A stretch of 64,000 nt of DNA from an uncultured Lachnospiraceae bacterium (GCA_902775895.1 CACYNO010000005.1:1-64000), one strand, 5' to 3'. Counted from the first letter of the stretch, positions 42,566 to 51,367 are shown. The notes: generated by a model from the letters alone, not told the origin. A program made the numbers and translations.

Positions 42566-43183
42566 ATGAAAAACACAAAAAGAAGAATCATAGGTATCAT
42601 GTCCGCTCTTGCGGCAAGCACGGTAGTATCTCTCGGGAGCGTAGCAGTAACGCCTGCAGAGACATATGCAGCGGTGGCTGCAACAAAGGCTTCCGCGATG
42701 GTGAGCAGACAGGCTGCTAAGAACACTGCATTAAACCATGCTAAGGCAAAGGCAAATGCGATCAAAGGTTACGAGATCGAGCTGGAATACAAAAAAGGTG
42801 TTCCTTATTACGATATAGAATTCAAATACAACAATTATGAATATGATTATCTGATCAATGCAAAGACAGGCAAGATCGCAAAAGTTGAGAAAAAGGTGAT
42901 CAAGACCGCAAAGAAGGCAACGACAACAAAGATAACGACAAAGACCGCAGCAAAGGCTACGACAAATAATGCTGTAAAGATTACGGCTGCACAGGCAAAG
43001 AGCACGGCGTTAAGCCATGCGAAACTTTCCGCATCCAAGATATTTGCTTACAAATGCAAGCTGGATAAGGAAGGCAGGATCTACGTTTATGAGATTGAGT
43101 TTAAGTCCGGAAGATTCGAGTATGAATATGAGATAAATGCTTCAACGGGAAAGATAACGGATTTTGAAAAAGAACGCATCTGA
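42566..43183 (+). CDS. Secreted PepSY-repeat protein
   Basis: The 205-residue product from ATG 42566 (GAAAGGAG upstream) has a Sec signal peptide with cleavage likely after TYA (about residue 34). Two PepSY-type units follow, separated by a Thr/Lys/Ala-rich linker. Each unit ends in an E(Y)xYxxNAxTGKI strand: YEYDYLINAKTGKI and FEYEYEINASTGKI. The same repeat occurs twice in the anti-sigma factor encoded two genes on. PepSY domains are extracytoplasmic, often inhibitory or binding modules. The neighbouring sigma/anti-sigma pair suggests this protein is a sensor partner or regulon member. Confidence 0.75.
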   Translation: MKNTKRRIIGIMSALAASTVVSLGSVAVTPAETYAAVAATKASAMVSRQAAKNTALNHAKAKANAIKGYEIELEYKKGVPYYDIEFKYNNYEYDYLINAKTGKIAKVEKKVIKTAKKATTTKITTKTAAKATTNNAVKITAAQAKSTALSHAKLSASKIFAYKCKLDKEGRIYVYEIEFKSGRFEYEYEINASTGKITDFEKERI

Positions 43184-43218
43184 GAAAAGCGGATTAAAAG
43201 TGAAGGGCAGGTGAGGGG

Positions 43219-43821
43219 ATGGCAGACGGCGCTGACAATGTGATGAATATTGAAGATTGGAAAGAAAGTAGTAAGGGTCAGGACTTTCTTTTGGAAAAGT
43301 GTATCTTAAAGATCGCCAAAGGAAAGATCGATTATATGAAAGACTTATACGATCAAACCAGCGCGTCTGTTTACGGACTTGCCCTTTCCATTTTAAAAAA
43401 TCCTGATGACGCTAAGGATGTACTTCACGACTGTTTTCTGAAGATCCACAGAGGCGCCTCCGGATATACATCCGGGGGTAAACCTCTTGCGTGGATCTTT
43501 ACGATAACAAAGAATCTCTGCATCCAAAAGATCAGGGAGAACTCCAAAATGGTTGATATCCCCGAGGATCAAAGCCTGGAGGATCATCTGAAAGCCGATG
43601 ATGATATGTCCGTTGAAGACAGTATGATAATCAAAGAATGTCTTACGATTTTAAGTGATGATGAAAGACAGATTGTGGTTCTTCATGCCGTATCAGGTTA
43701 CAAGCACAAAGATATAGCAGATCTTATGGAGATGCCGCTTCCTACGGTTTTATCAAAATATAATCGTGCTCTTAAGAAACTTAAAGAACGGATTACAAAA
43801 GGAGGTACTTATGACGAATGA
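43219..43821 (+). CDS. ECF-type RNA polymerase sigma factor
   Basis: This 200-residue sigma-70 family protein has region 2 with ALSILKNPDDAKDVLHDCFL and PLAWIFTITKNLCI, and region 4 with LSDDERQIVVLHAVSGYKHKDIADLM ending in an HTH. Regions 1 and 3 are absent, as in ECF sigma factors. It directs RNA polymerase to a dedicated promoter set when released by its anti-sigma factor. The gene overlaps the downstream anti-sigma by 11 bases, the classic translationally coupled pair. GGTGAGGGG precedes the ATG at 43219. Its targets are unknown; the PepSY gene just upstream is a candidate. Confidence 0.85.
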   Translation: MADGADNVMNIEDWKESSKGQDFLLEKCILKIAKGKIDYMKDLYDQTSASVYGLALSILKNPDDAKDVLHDCFLKIHRGASGYTSGGKPLAWIFTITKNLCIQKIRENSKMVDIPEDQSLEDHLKADDDMSVEDSMIIKECLTILSDDERQIVVLHAVSGYKHKDIADLMEMPLPTVLSKYNRALKKLKERITKGGTYDE

Positions 43822-45280
43822 ACAGTTAGAAAAAAAGATATCAGATGCATTCGCCGGTGCCGTTCCTGATGTTTTTGATGATATCATGGAAGATATCCGC
43901 AAAGAAGCCGGCAGCGGCGGAGAAAATACATCTCCGAAAAAGAAGAAAAAAAGCAGGAATCTGATCAAGATCATTACAGCAATAGCGATAGCGGCAGCGG
44001 TCATACTGACCATTGTGGGAGTCAGTGCCTCAAGGGCAGGTTCGGTTCTTGCAGCCACTGTATCCCTTGACGTTAATCCCGGAATAGAGATTAGTGTAAA
44101 TAAAAAACACAAAGTTCTTTCCGTAATACCCACTACAGACGATGCAAGGGATGTGATAGGTGACATGGATTTTACCGGAACAAATCTTGATGTGACGGTA
44201 AATGCCCTGGTTGGTGCTATGCTCAGTAAAGGGTACCTCAGCGATATATCCAACTCGATCCTTATCAGTGTCGATTCCCCTGACAGCAGGGAGGCCGTTA
44301 ATCTTCAAAACCAGCTTTTGGGTGAGGTAAATGCTTTGCTGGAAAATGATGATTATAAGGCGGCGATTCTCAGCCAGACCATAAGTGATGATGCGGGGCT
44401 CAGGGCTCTTGCGCAGGAATACGGCATAACCGTGGGGAAAGCGCAGCTGATAAATGATATCATATCCAAAACCGGAAGATATAAATTTGAAGATCTTGTG
44501 GCCCTGTCCATAAACGAGCTTAATCTTCTTGAAAAATCATCGCCCGAAAAGCTTACCAGTATCGGCGTGGCCAGTGATAAAGCTTATATCGGAAATGATA
44601 AGGCGAAAGAGATCGCAGCCGCAGATTCAAAAGTTTCCATTAATGATATGGCCGATCTGAAAGTTGAGATGGAATATGAAAACAGTATCATGATATATGA
44701 GGTGGATTTCCGAAGAGGTGACACTAAGTATGAATATGATATAAATGCTCTTACAGGAACTATTGTTAAGACCGAAAAAGAAACAAATAAAACCGGTCAG
44801 GATAATAATGGAGGACAGTCGGGATCACAGTCATCCGGACAGAGTCAGAGCGGATCTGCGGGTCAGTCCTCCGGTGGTTCAGGTTCATCGGGGTCTTCCG
44901 GATCAGCGAATAATAACAACTCCTCACAGTCTTCAAACAAGCCTGCGATCCAGCCGGCTACACAAGCTCAGACCCAGGCGCCCAAAGCCACCACTAAGGC
45001 ACAGACCAAGTCTGCAACCCAGCCGGCCACACAGAAAGCGACTACTAAAGCTGCTAATAATTCCTCCGGCGGTTCCAAGAGTCGTATAGGTGAGGCGAAA
45101 GCCAAAAGCATAGCCTTCGGTCATGCCGGGGTATCAGGCGGTCAGGTTAGGGACTTTGATATAGAGCTGGATGGAAATGTTTACGAGATAGATTTCAAAG
45201 CCGGAAAATACGAATATGATTATGAGATAGATGCGTACTCAGGTAAGGTAATATCAGTAGACAAGGAGTACGATGATTAA
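43811..45280 (+). CDS. RsgI-like transmembrane anti-sigma factor with PepSY domains
   Basis: ATG 43811 follows AGGAGG and lies inside the end of the sigma gene, giving 489 residues. A cytosolic N-terminus of about 45 residues is followed by a Lys patch, one membrane helix (IIKITAIAIAAAVILTIVG-like, about 48-68) and the RsgI_N motif VSLDVNPGIEISVN. The Asn-Pro bond in RsgI proteins is an autoproteolysis site. Two PepSY-type units follow (about 275-325 and 440-489), split by a low-complexity Gly/Ser/Gln/Thr linker of about 100 residues that probably spans the wall. It should hold the sigma factor at the membrane and sense an extracellular ligand or polysaccharide. Confidence 0.82.
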   Translation: MTNEQLEKKISDAFAGAVPDVFDDIMEDIRKEAGSGGENTSPKKKKKSRNLIKIITAIAIAAAVILTIVGVSASRAGSVLAATVSLDVNPGIEISVNKKHKVLSVIPTTDDARDVIGDMDFTGTNLDVTVNALVGAMLSKGYLSDISNSILISVDSPDSREAVNLQNQLLGEVNALLENDDYKAAILSQTISDDAGLRALAQEYGITVGKAQLINDIISKTGRYKFEDLVALSINELNLLEKSSPEKLTSIGVASDKAYIGNDKAKEIAAADSKVSINDMADLKVEMEYENSIMIYEVDFRRGDTKYEYDINALTGTIVKTEKETNKTGQDNNGGQSGSQSSGQSQSGSAGQSSGGSGSSGSSGSANNNNSSQSSNKPAIQPATQAQTQAPKATTKAQTKSATQPATQKATTKAANNSSGGSKSRIGEAKAKSIAFGHAGVSGGQVRDFDIELDGNVYEIDFKAGKYEYDYEIDAYSGKVISVDKEYDD

Positions 45281-45296
45281 AAAGGGAAAAGGAGAT

Positions 45297-45325
45297 TTGA
45301 CAGAAGTACCTGTAAATGATACTAT
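45297..45325 (+). promoter_or_regulatory. Promoter of the tRNA-Trp transcript
   Basis: A perfect TTGACA (45297-45302), 17-base spacer, TACTAT (45320-45325). The transcript would begin near 45332 at a small hairpin (GGTTGTC/GACAACC) and run through the duplicated half and the tRNA. Confidence 0.6.
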
Positions 45326-45347
45326 AGCGGTTGTCAACTTGTTCGAC

Positions 45348-45439
45348 AACCTTTAGGGGTGTGGTGAAATAGGTATCAATGCTACCATTTCACCGCCAAC
45401 CCCGTTGATAACCTTTAGGGGTGTGGTGAAATGGTATCA
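45348..45439 (+). repeat. Direct repeat of the tRNA-Trp 5' half with leader
   Basis: A 30-31 base segment, AACCTTTAGGGGTGTGGTGA plus the next 10 bases, occurs at 45348-45378 and 45410-45439. The copies differ only by one inserted A in the first. The second copy is the true tRNA 5' half. The first copy can fold with the intervening TACCATTTCACCGCCAACCCC (45383-45403) into a long hairpin. It may be a duplication scar or a processed leader. Confidence 0.7.
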
Positions 45440-45487
45440 TAGGAGTCTCCAAAACTTTTGGCGGGAGTTCGATTCTCTCCACCCCTG
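45417..45487 (+). tRNA. tRNA-Trp (CCA)
   Basis: A cloverleaf can be drawn by hand. Acceptor AGGGGTG (45417-45423) pairs with CACCCCT (45480-45486), discriminator G45487. D arm GTGA-AATGGTA-TCAT; anticodon stem GGAGT/ACTTT with loop CTCCAAA giving anticodon CCA; T arm GGGAG-TTCGATT-CTCTC. Total is 71 nt, with a short D loop and a 4-base variable loop. CCA is not encoded. The anticodon stem has two G-U pairs. Acceptor and discriminator agree with bacterial tRNA-Trp. Confidence 0.8.
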
Positions 45488-45498
45488 CTCACAGGAAG

Positions 45499-45530
45499 CC
45501 GTTGTATTGTATAATACAGCGGTTTCTTTG
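45499..45530 (+). terminator. Terminator after tRNA-Trp
   Basis: CCGTTGTATT (45499-45508) pairs with AATACAGCGG (45513-45522) including one G-U, followed by TTTCTTTGCGTTTT. Confidence 0.65.
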
Positions 45531-45635
45531 CGTTTTATCAAAAATAAATTCAAACTGCTGTTTAAACATATACAATTTTTTTTAATAAAAAGTGTTATAA
45601 TAGACCAAATATGCATTTATCAACAGGAGGTTGAA

Positions 45636-46814
45636 ATGAATTCGGCAGACAGCTATATATGGGATCTGCCCACAAGGGTTCTCTTCGGAGCCGGGCAGGT
45701 GAAGAATTTAAGAAATGAAAAGTTACCCGGAAAGAAAGCATTGCTGGTTATCTCGAATGGCAACTCGGTGAAGGCCAACGGGAGTCTGAACGCGGTAAAG
45801 CGCCAGCTTGATGATGCGGGAGTGGAGACGGTTCTTTTTGACAAGGTTCCTGCCAATCCCACGGAGCCCGTAATGATGGAAGGAGTGGAGCTGGCAAGGA
45901 GCGAGGGCTGCGATTTCGTGATAGGTCTCGGCGGAGGTTCGGTACTTGACAGCGCTACGGTAATAGCTGCGATAATCCCTCAAAAGGAAGGCCGTGTCTG
46001 GGATTACGTAAAAGGAGGGACCGGCGGAGGAAAAGATCTCGCCGAAAAGCCTCTTCCTTATGTGGCGATAACCACCAGTGCGGGAACGGGAAGTGAAGTG
46101 GACAGATGGGGCGTGGTGACCAATCCCGAGACCCATGAGAAGATAGGATTTCAAGGTGGATTTGCGGATCTTGCTATCGTGGATCCCGAGCTTATGGTCA
46201 CTGTGCCGCCTGATTATACGGCATATCAGGGATTTGATGCGTTGTTCCACAGCCTTGAGGGTTATATCTCAAAGTACAGGACGGCTCCGGCACAGATGGT
46301 GGAGATCGCGGCGATCGGAAACATTGCCCAGTATCTTCCCCTTGCGGTAGCAGACGGATCTGATATGGATGCAAGGACCAAGATGGCTTTTGCAAATACC
46401 ATGAGCGGTTATTCCATGGAACTTGGCAGTTGTACGAGTGAACATTCCATGGAGCATGCAATGTCCGGACACCACCCGGATCTGCCTCATGGCGCGGGAC
46501 TTATCATGATATCCGAGGCATATTTCAAATATTTTATCGAAAAGCATGTCTGCGATGACAGATTCATGGAAATGGCTATGAATATCGGAGTGCTGACGCC
46601 CGTGGATCCCATGGATTTTATATACGGACTGCGTGATCTCAAGGAAAAATGCGGTGTTGCAGATCTTAAAATGAGCGATTACGGCATAACACCTGATGAA
46701 TTTCCGGTATTTGCAAAGGAAGCCAGAGAGACTATGGGTGGACTTTTTGACTGTGACCTTATTGATATACCTGAGGAAGATGTGGTAAAAATATATGAGG
46801 ATTCATACAATTGA
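45636..46814 (+). CDS. Iron-containing alcohol dehydrogenase
   Basis: The preferred start is ATG 45636 with AGGAGG 7 bases before it, giving 392 residues. An upstream in-frame ATG would begin inside the tRNA region and is rejected. The protein has the group III metal-dependent ADH features: an NAD(P)-binding IGLGGGSVLDSATV (about 95-108), TTSAGTGSEV, and metal ligands in the AYQGFDALFHSLEGY and SCTSEHSMEHAMSGHHPDLPHG region. It interconverts an aldehyde or ketone and alcohol in the cytosol, probably a butanol/propanediol-type substrate. A TATAAT box lies at 45596-45601 without a convincing -35. It ends 17 bases before the next gene. Confidence 0.87.
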   Translation: MNSADSYIWDLPTRVLFGAGQVKNLRNEKLPGKKALLVISNGNSVKANGSLNAVKRQLDDAGVETVLFDKVPANPTEPVMMEGVELARSEGCDFVIGLGGGSVLDSATVIAAIIPQKEGRVWDYVKGGTGGGKDLAEKPLPYVAITTSAGTGSEVDRWGVVTNPETHEKIGFQGGFADLAIVDPELMVTVPPDYTAYQGFDALFHSLEGYISKYRTAPAQMVEIAAIGNIAQYLPLAVADGSDMDARTKMAFANTMSGYSMELGSCTSEHSMEHAMSGHHPDLPHGAGLIMISEAYFKYFIEKHVCDDRFMEMAMNIGVLTPVDPMDFIYGLRDLKEKCGVADLKMSDYGITPDEFPVFAKEARETMGGLFDCDLIDIPEEDVVKIYEDSYN

Positions 46815-46831
46815 TCAGAAGGGAAGATAAA

Positions 46832-47461
46832 ATGGAGAGAATCAGTGTTATAAAGAAGATAATGATCGCGGGAGCGTTTGCTGCGTCATCAGCTGTGATG
46901 CTTACAGCATGTTCCGGCGGAGGAACCGGAACCACGACAGAGTCAAAGGCGAAAATAGCAGATACTCTGTCATCATATCCAAAATCAGATATGAGCGGAT
47001 ATGAAGGACTTCAAGGCTACGACAAAGAAACGGTTTTTGTGGATATGACCGTTCAGGACGTTAAAAAAGAGATGGACAATAAGAGTACTTTTGTATTCTT
47101 TGCGTCATATGCCACATGTCCTTATTGCAACAAACTCATTCCTTATCTGAATGATGTTGCCCTTGAAGAAGGTGTTAAAGTAGGATATATCGATACAAGA
47201 AAGAATCCCGAGTGGAAGAGTAACATGGATATAGATGATTATGACCTGTTCGTGGAGATGTTTGGCGATTATCTTAAGCTGGATGAGAACGAGAAAAAGC
47301 ATCTTTATGTTCCGCATACATTTTTCATAAAAAACGGTGAAGTTGTATACAGCCATGAGGGAGTGGCGGATAATCTGGAAGATCCTAAAGGCGAGCTTAG
47401 CGAAGATATGAAAGAGAGCATCAGAAATGCCGTTAGAGAAGGCTTTGACAAGATGAGATAA
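46832..47461 (+). CDS. Thioredoxin-like lipoprotein
   Basis: ATG 46832, after AGAAGGGA, gives 209 residues with a lipoprotein signal (lipobox LTAC, acylated C27) and a Gly/Thr/Ser-rich stalk. A thioredoxin fold follows, with the active-site pair C96-P-Y-C99 in ATCPYCNKL and the cis-Pro segment VPHTFFIKNGEVV. The CPYC motif is glutaredoxin-like. It acts on the outer face of the membrane, probably exchanging disulfides of exported proteins or reducing an acceptor. It lies between the alcohol dehydrogenase and the Gx transporter, 11 bases before the latter. Confidence 0.8.
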   Translation: MERISVIKKIMIAGAFAASSAVMLTACSGGGTGTTTESKAKIADTLSSYPKSDMSGYEGLQGYDKETVFVDMTVQDVKKEMDNKSTFVFFASYATCPYCNKLIPYLNDVALEEGVKVGYIDTRKNPEWKSNMDIDDYDLFVEMFGDYLKLDENEKKHLYVPHTFFIKNGEVVYSHEGVADNLEDPKGELSEDMKESIRNAVREGFDKMR

Positions 47462-47472
47462 GAAGACACAAA

Positions 47473-48018
47473 ATGAGAGAAGGCAGGTTGGAAAGGAAAA
47501 CTAAAAAAGCCCGCAGCAGGGTTGAGGTAAAAGAGATCGCCATGTGCGGTCTCTTTGTTGCCGTGGCCCTGATCTTTTCCTATGTTGAAAGCCTTCTTCC
47601 CCTGCCTATGCCGGTTCCCGGATTTAAACTGGGTTTTTCGAATATTGCCATTATCTCGGTCTTATATCTGTACGGCGTAAAGGAGGCTTTCTTTGTAAAC
47701 GTTACACGTATCGTACTGGCGGCAATTCTTTTCGGACACGGTAACGTCCAACAGTTTTTCTTCAGTCTTGCCGGAGGGATGGCAAGCTTAGGGATCATGG
47801 CGCTTCTGAAACGGTTTGATAAGTTTTCCGTAATAGGTGTGAGTGCAGTAGGCGGTGTGGTGCATAATATCGCCCAGGTGATCATAGCCATCCTGATACT
47901 TTCCAGTGTTGCCATAGGATATCTGATCCCGGTCTTTATCGTTATCGGAGTGGTTACCGGGGTGATATGCGGGGTGGCGGCGAAGGCTTTCCTGAGGCAT
48001 GTGAGCAGGGCGGAGTAG
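47473..48018 (+). CDS. Gx transporter family protein (heptaprenyl diphosphate synthase component I-like)
   Basis: This 181-residue integral membrane protein has five to six hydrophobic segments and the family patterns PVPGFKLGFSNIAII and LFGHGNVQQFFFSLAGG. It belongs to PF07456, historically named HepT component I but topologically like ECF-transporter S components. It probably imports a small precursor. In many Firmicutes it sits with redox/flavin lipoproteins, consistent with the preceding thioredoxin-like lipoprotein. Substrate is not known. An upstream AGACAC shows no strong Shine-Dalgarno; translational coupling with the previous gene is likely. Confidence 0.78.
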   Translation: MREGRLERKTKKARSRVEVKEIAMCGLFVAVALIFSYVESLLPLPMPVPGFKLGFSNIAIISVLYLYGVKEAFFVNVTRIVLAAILFGHGNVQQFFFSLAGGMASLGIMALLKRFDKFSVIGVSAVGGVVHNIAQVIIAILILSSVAIGYLIPVFIVIGVVTGVICGVAAKAFLRHVSRAE

Positions 48019-48030
48019 AGAGGAATCTAA

Positions 48031-48831
48031 ATGAAACCCGAAAACGACAACAAAAATAATATTGAAGAAAAAGACTCTTTCAAAGACATCTTAAGGCGCA
48101 CATTCTCTCTTAGTGAGGATGTAGCAACCCATGATGAGATAAGGGATCGTCTGATCGCGGGAGGAAAGATAACCGGAACTAACATGCTGGTCATGCTGTG
48201 CGCCATAATGATAGCTTCTATCGGTCTGAATACAGGATCCACTGCGGTCATCATTGGTGCGATGCTGATATCTCCCATAATGGGGACTATCCTTGCAACA
48301 GCATTTTGCGTGGAATCCGCCAATTTTTTAAGCGCAAGGAGGCATCTTCTGGGGTTTGCACTGCAGATAATCATAAGCGTGGGGGCATCGACCATATTCT
48401 TTCTGATAACGCCGGTAAAGGAGCCTACCGCTGAGCTTATCGCGCGTACGAATCCCGGTTTTTTTGATGTGCTTATAGCTACCTTCGGCGGATTTGCGGG
48501 GATCATAGGTCAGACACGTTCGGATAAAGCGAACAATATCATACCGGGTGTGGCTATCGCAACGGCACTTATGCCGCCCCTATGCACATGCGGGTATTCC
48601 ATTGCAAACACTAACTGGCATATGCTTTCCGGTGCGGCGTATCTTTTCCTTATTAATGCCTACTTTATATTCCTTTCTTCGTCGGTGATCCTTAGCATAT
48701 TGAAGATTCCCAAGACCCATGACGTGTCCGAGGCGCGCTGGCGTAAGATGAGAAGATATATGGCGGTAGCTACGGTGATAATACTTATACCGAGTATCAT
48801 TTTTATCATTCAGATCGCAATGGCAAAATAA
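48031..48831 (+). CDS. DUF389 (TIGR00341-like) membrane protein
   Basis: This 266-residue protein has a polar N-terminus of about 45 residues and six or so membrane segments with the DUF389 motifs NTGSTAVIIGAMLISPIMG and PGVAIATALMPPLCTCGY. The function is unknown, although members are sometimes linked to metabolite or stress physiology. It begins 12 bases after the Gx gene with AGAGGAAT upstream, so it probably belongs to the same transcript. Two tandem inverted repeats, the second a clear terminator, follow its stop. Confidence 0.8.
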   Translation: MKPENDNKNNIEEKDSFKDILRRTFSLSEDVATHDEIRDRLIAGGKITGTNMLVMLCAIMIASIGLNTGSTAVIIGAMLISPIMGTILATAFCVESANFLSARRHLLGFALQIIISVGASTIFFLITPVKEPTAELIARTNPGFFDVLIATFGGFAGIIGQTRSDKANNIIPGVAIATALMPPLCTCGYSIANTNWHMLSGAAYLFLINAYFIFLSSSVILSILKIPKTHDVSEARWRKMRRYMAVATVIILIPSIIFIIQIAMAK

Positions 48832-48871
48832 AAATGTTCTTGCTATTTTATAAAAAGAATATTAAAATAGC

Positions 48872-48899
48872 CGTGTGAGCTTTTTGCTCACGCGTTTTT
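48872..48899 (+). terminator. Terminator after the DUF389 gene
   Basis: CGTGTGAGC (48872-48880) pairs with GCTCACGCG (48886-48894), followed by TTTTTA. A further dyad, GCTATTTT/AAAATAGC, lies just upstream (about 48842-48871). Confidence 0.7.
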
Positions 48900-48990
48900 A
48901 TTTTGCGGAATAAGGCGGGACTTATGCTCTGCATCCCCGTCTTCATTATAAGGATCGGATTTTAAATTTTATTAAAAAGGAGTTATTAAA

Positions 48991-50565
48991 ATGACAAATT
49001 CTGATCAGGCGGCACCGGACATTAAGTCCATGACTGCCGCGCAAAAAGAACGGTACAGCTGGACCTTTAACATCGGAAAAGATGTGGGCGGCGGTATCGT
49101 TGCGACATTTTGTCTGTTACCTGAGGTTATGGGCTTTATGCTCTCCATCGGTGTTCCCCCGTATCTGGGGCTTTTCACCTGTATCGTACTGACGGTAACT
49201 CTTGCCATCACCGGAGGACGTCCCGGAGTTATCACTGCCTGTGCGGGAGCTACAGCTACCATATGCGCGGGTATGATCGCGAAATTTTGCTGGGGTCCCG
49301 AGGTGATAGCCGAGCATCAGGAATACCTGTTTGCAGCGGTGCTTTTTGCCGGGATAATTCAGATAATCCTGGGTATAGTCAAATTCGGTAATCTGATCAA
49401 GTTCATACCGAACTGTGTTATGCATGGTTTTGTAAACGGACTGGCTTCCCTTATCCTTATCGCCCAGATAAAGATGATCTTAAGGGAAGATCTTTCCAAC
49501 ATGGCTGAGCTTCTTATAGTTATAGCCATAGGTATCGGATGTATCGTGGCGTTTGACAGACTGAAAAAAGCCATAAAGGGCGGGTTCATCCAGTATATCC
49601 CGTCACCTATGATATGCGTTGTGGCTATGTCTGCCTATGTATGGATTGCCCACGGCTTCGGATCGGTGGGAGAGAACGCAGGTCTTATGCGTATCGTTGA
49701 CCTGGGCGAGGTTGGTTTTAAGACGGATTATTTCTTCCAGGTATTCAGAAACTTCGGTAATGTATTTACCGGAGAGGGTATGGGAGCTATTATCCCGGTT
49801 GCCCTTTCAGTAGCATTTATCGGTCTTGTTGAGACAATGCTCACATCCCGTGTGGTAAGTGAAAAGACAAACACTCCGGAGCTTACCAATCTGAACCGTG
49901 AGTGTCGCGGACAGGGTATCGGTAATATCATCTGCGGGGTTCTCGGAACCATGCCCGGATGTGCCATGATAGCACCGTCCACTGCGAATGTGACCAGTGG
50001 CGGTAAAGGGCGTTTTTCCACGCTTATGACAGGTATCATGATGGCGGTGCTTCTTTTCGGTATATCGCCCGTGCTGTCGGCCATACCGCTGGCGGCGCTG
50101 ATAGCCGTTATGTTGTATGTGTGCTTTGAGACATATAACTGGAACTCAATAGTCAAATGTAACACCCACCCGATCATCGAGACCATAACCATGCTGCTTG
50201 TTGTGGTCATAGTTCTGGGAACCGACAATCTCGCTTACGGCGTAGGTTTCGGTATGGCGGCTTGGGGTATTTTCCTGGGCTTTAAGTTTTTTGCCTCGGC
50301 GAAGACCTCTATCATTATCTCGTTTATTATCTTTGGCGTGGCCATGGGGATATGCTGGTTCGGTATAGGGACCGCGGCAGCCATAATTATTTCCGCCATT
50401 GGTATAGGACTTGCATCCGTGGGGCGCAACGCCGAAAGCGACAAGTACAAGATCGGTACGTTTGCACTTGTCCTGAACTGTTGTGCATTTGCATGGTTCA
50501 TATTCATGGTGATCATGAATACCCACATAGCACATCACGCATTCGGATGGTTTGCATTGCATTAA
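48991..50565 (+). CDS. SulP family anion transporter
   Basis: This 524-residue polytopic membrane protein of the SLC26/SulP family has 12-14 hydrophobic segments. The family's hallmarks are GVPPYLGLFTCIVLTVT near the start, GGRPGVITACAGATATI (the anion-site loop) and EKTNTPELTNLNRECRGQGIGNI. The usual cytosolic STAS domain is missing; the protein ends after the last membrane segment, as in several bacterial sulfate/bicarbonate permeases. The transported anion is not predictable. AAAAGGAG lies 8 bases before the ATG. It is monocistronic, with terminators on both sides. Confidence 0.85.
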   Translation: MTNSDQAAPDIKSMTAAQKERYSWTFNIGKDVGGGIVATFCLLPEVMGFMLSIGVPPYLGLFTCIVLTVTLAITGGRPGVITACAGATATICAGMIAKFCWGPEVIAEHQEYLFAAVLFAGIIQIILGIVKFGNLIKFIPNCVMHGFVNGLASLILIAQIKMILREDLSNMAELLIVIAIGIGCIVAFDRLKKAIKGGFIQYIPSPMICVVAMSAYVWIAHGFGSVGENAGLMRIVDLGEVGFKTDYFFQVFRNFGNVFTGEGMGAIIPVALSVAFIGLVETMLTSRVVSEKTNTPELTNLNRECRGQGIGNIICGVLGTMPGCAMIAPSTANVTSGGKGRFSTLMTGIMMAVLLFGISPVLSAIPLAALIAVMLYVCFETYNWNSIVKCNTHPIIETITMLLVVVIVLGTDNLAYGVGFGMAAWGIFLGFKFFASAKTSIIISFIIFGVAMGICWFGIGTAAAIIISAIGIGLASVGRNAESDKYKIGTFALVLNCCAFAWFIFMVIMNTHIAHHAFGWFALH

Positions 50566-50595
50566 TTTATTAAAAAAAAGAGCTGACAAATAATA

Positions 50596-50634
50596 AGTAT
50601 CCGGCATTTAACAGGCCGGATACTTTGCGTTTTT
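50596..50634 (+). terminator. Terminator after the SulP gene
   Basis: AGTATCCGGC (50596-50605) pairs with GCCGGATACT (50615-50624), followed by TTGCGTTTTT. Confidence 0.75.
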
Positions 50635-50668
50635 AAAAAGATTAAAAAAAGTTTGAAAGGATCTTATC

Positions 50669-51367
50669 TTGAATTCATTTGTACTTTTCGGATATCTTGT
50701 AACCTTTGCCTGCGGATGGCTTAATGCCGTGATAGTGACCCGGTTTGCTCCCTTTACTGCCACACACCATACGGGAAGTGTCACAAAGATTCCTGTATCC
50801 ATGCTGGACGGGGACTGGGGCATGTTCATTGCTTTGATAGGTGTTGTATCCGCTTTTATAATCGGTGTGGCCATATCCGCTTTTATCAATCCCAGAGGTG
50901 ACGGCAATTTTACTTCGAGATTTGGTATTGCTTATATAGTGTTTGCAGTATTAATGATCATATTTGCAGCCACATTCGGCCCGTATTATTGGTTTGTATT
51001 TTTCTGTTCGGTTTTTTCCGGATTTCAAAACGGATTCCTGTCTCAGTTCAAGCTGCGAGTCAGCCACATGACCGGTGTGGCGACGGATGCGGGAGTCGAA
51101 CTGGGAAGAATGTGCAAAGAGTCTTTAAAAAAGGATAATCCCAACAGGCATTCTATTTTGAAGAGTTACGCTGCGTCTTTCGGACTGAAGATGCTTTTTA
51201 TCGTCGTCTTTGCCACCGGAGCGCTTGTGGGAGTGCTTATATCAATGGGGGTTCCGCTTTTCGGTTCATTTTTGCTTCTTGCATTATTTGATATAACGAT
51301 AGCTGTATTTTATCTCCGTATATGCCCTTTTCTTCGAACAAGGAGAGAACGGGAGGACGAAATATAA
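50669..51367 (+). CDS. YoaK family (DUF1275) membrane protein
   Basis: This 232-residue protein has six membrane segments and the DUF1275 features GYLVTFACGWLNAV, the THHTGSVTK motif and VFSGFQNGFLSQFKLRVSHMTG. YoaK-like proteins are widespread transport-related membrane proteins without proven substrates. It starts at TTG 50669 with GAAAGGAT upstream; there is no in-frame ATG giving the first helix. It stands between terminators. The next feature downstream is a large stem. Confidence 0.8.
   Translation: MNSFVLFGYLVTFACGWLNAVIVTRFAPFTATHHTGSVTKIPVSMLDGDWGMFIALIGVVSAFIIGVAISAFINPRGDGNFTSRFGIAYIVFAVLMIIFAATFGPYYWFVFFCSVFSGFQNGFLSQFKLRVSHMTGVATDAGVELGRMCKESLKKDNPNRHSILKSYAASFGLKMLFIVVFATGALVGVLISMGVPLFGSFLLLALFDITIAVFYLRICPFLRTRREREDEI

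Noticed and set aside
44745..45089. 114-codon Arg/Pro/Leu-rich ORF inside the anti-sigma gene
   Set aside because: It is a frame shadow of the Thr/Gln/Ala linker in the RsgI-like protein, with the composition expected from that repeat.
45405..45635. N-terminal extension of the iron alcohol dehydrogenase
   Set aside because: It would translate through the tRNA-Trp and its terminator; ATG 45636 with AGGAGG matches the family start.
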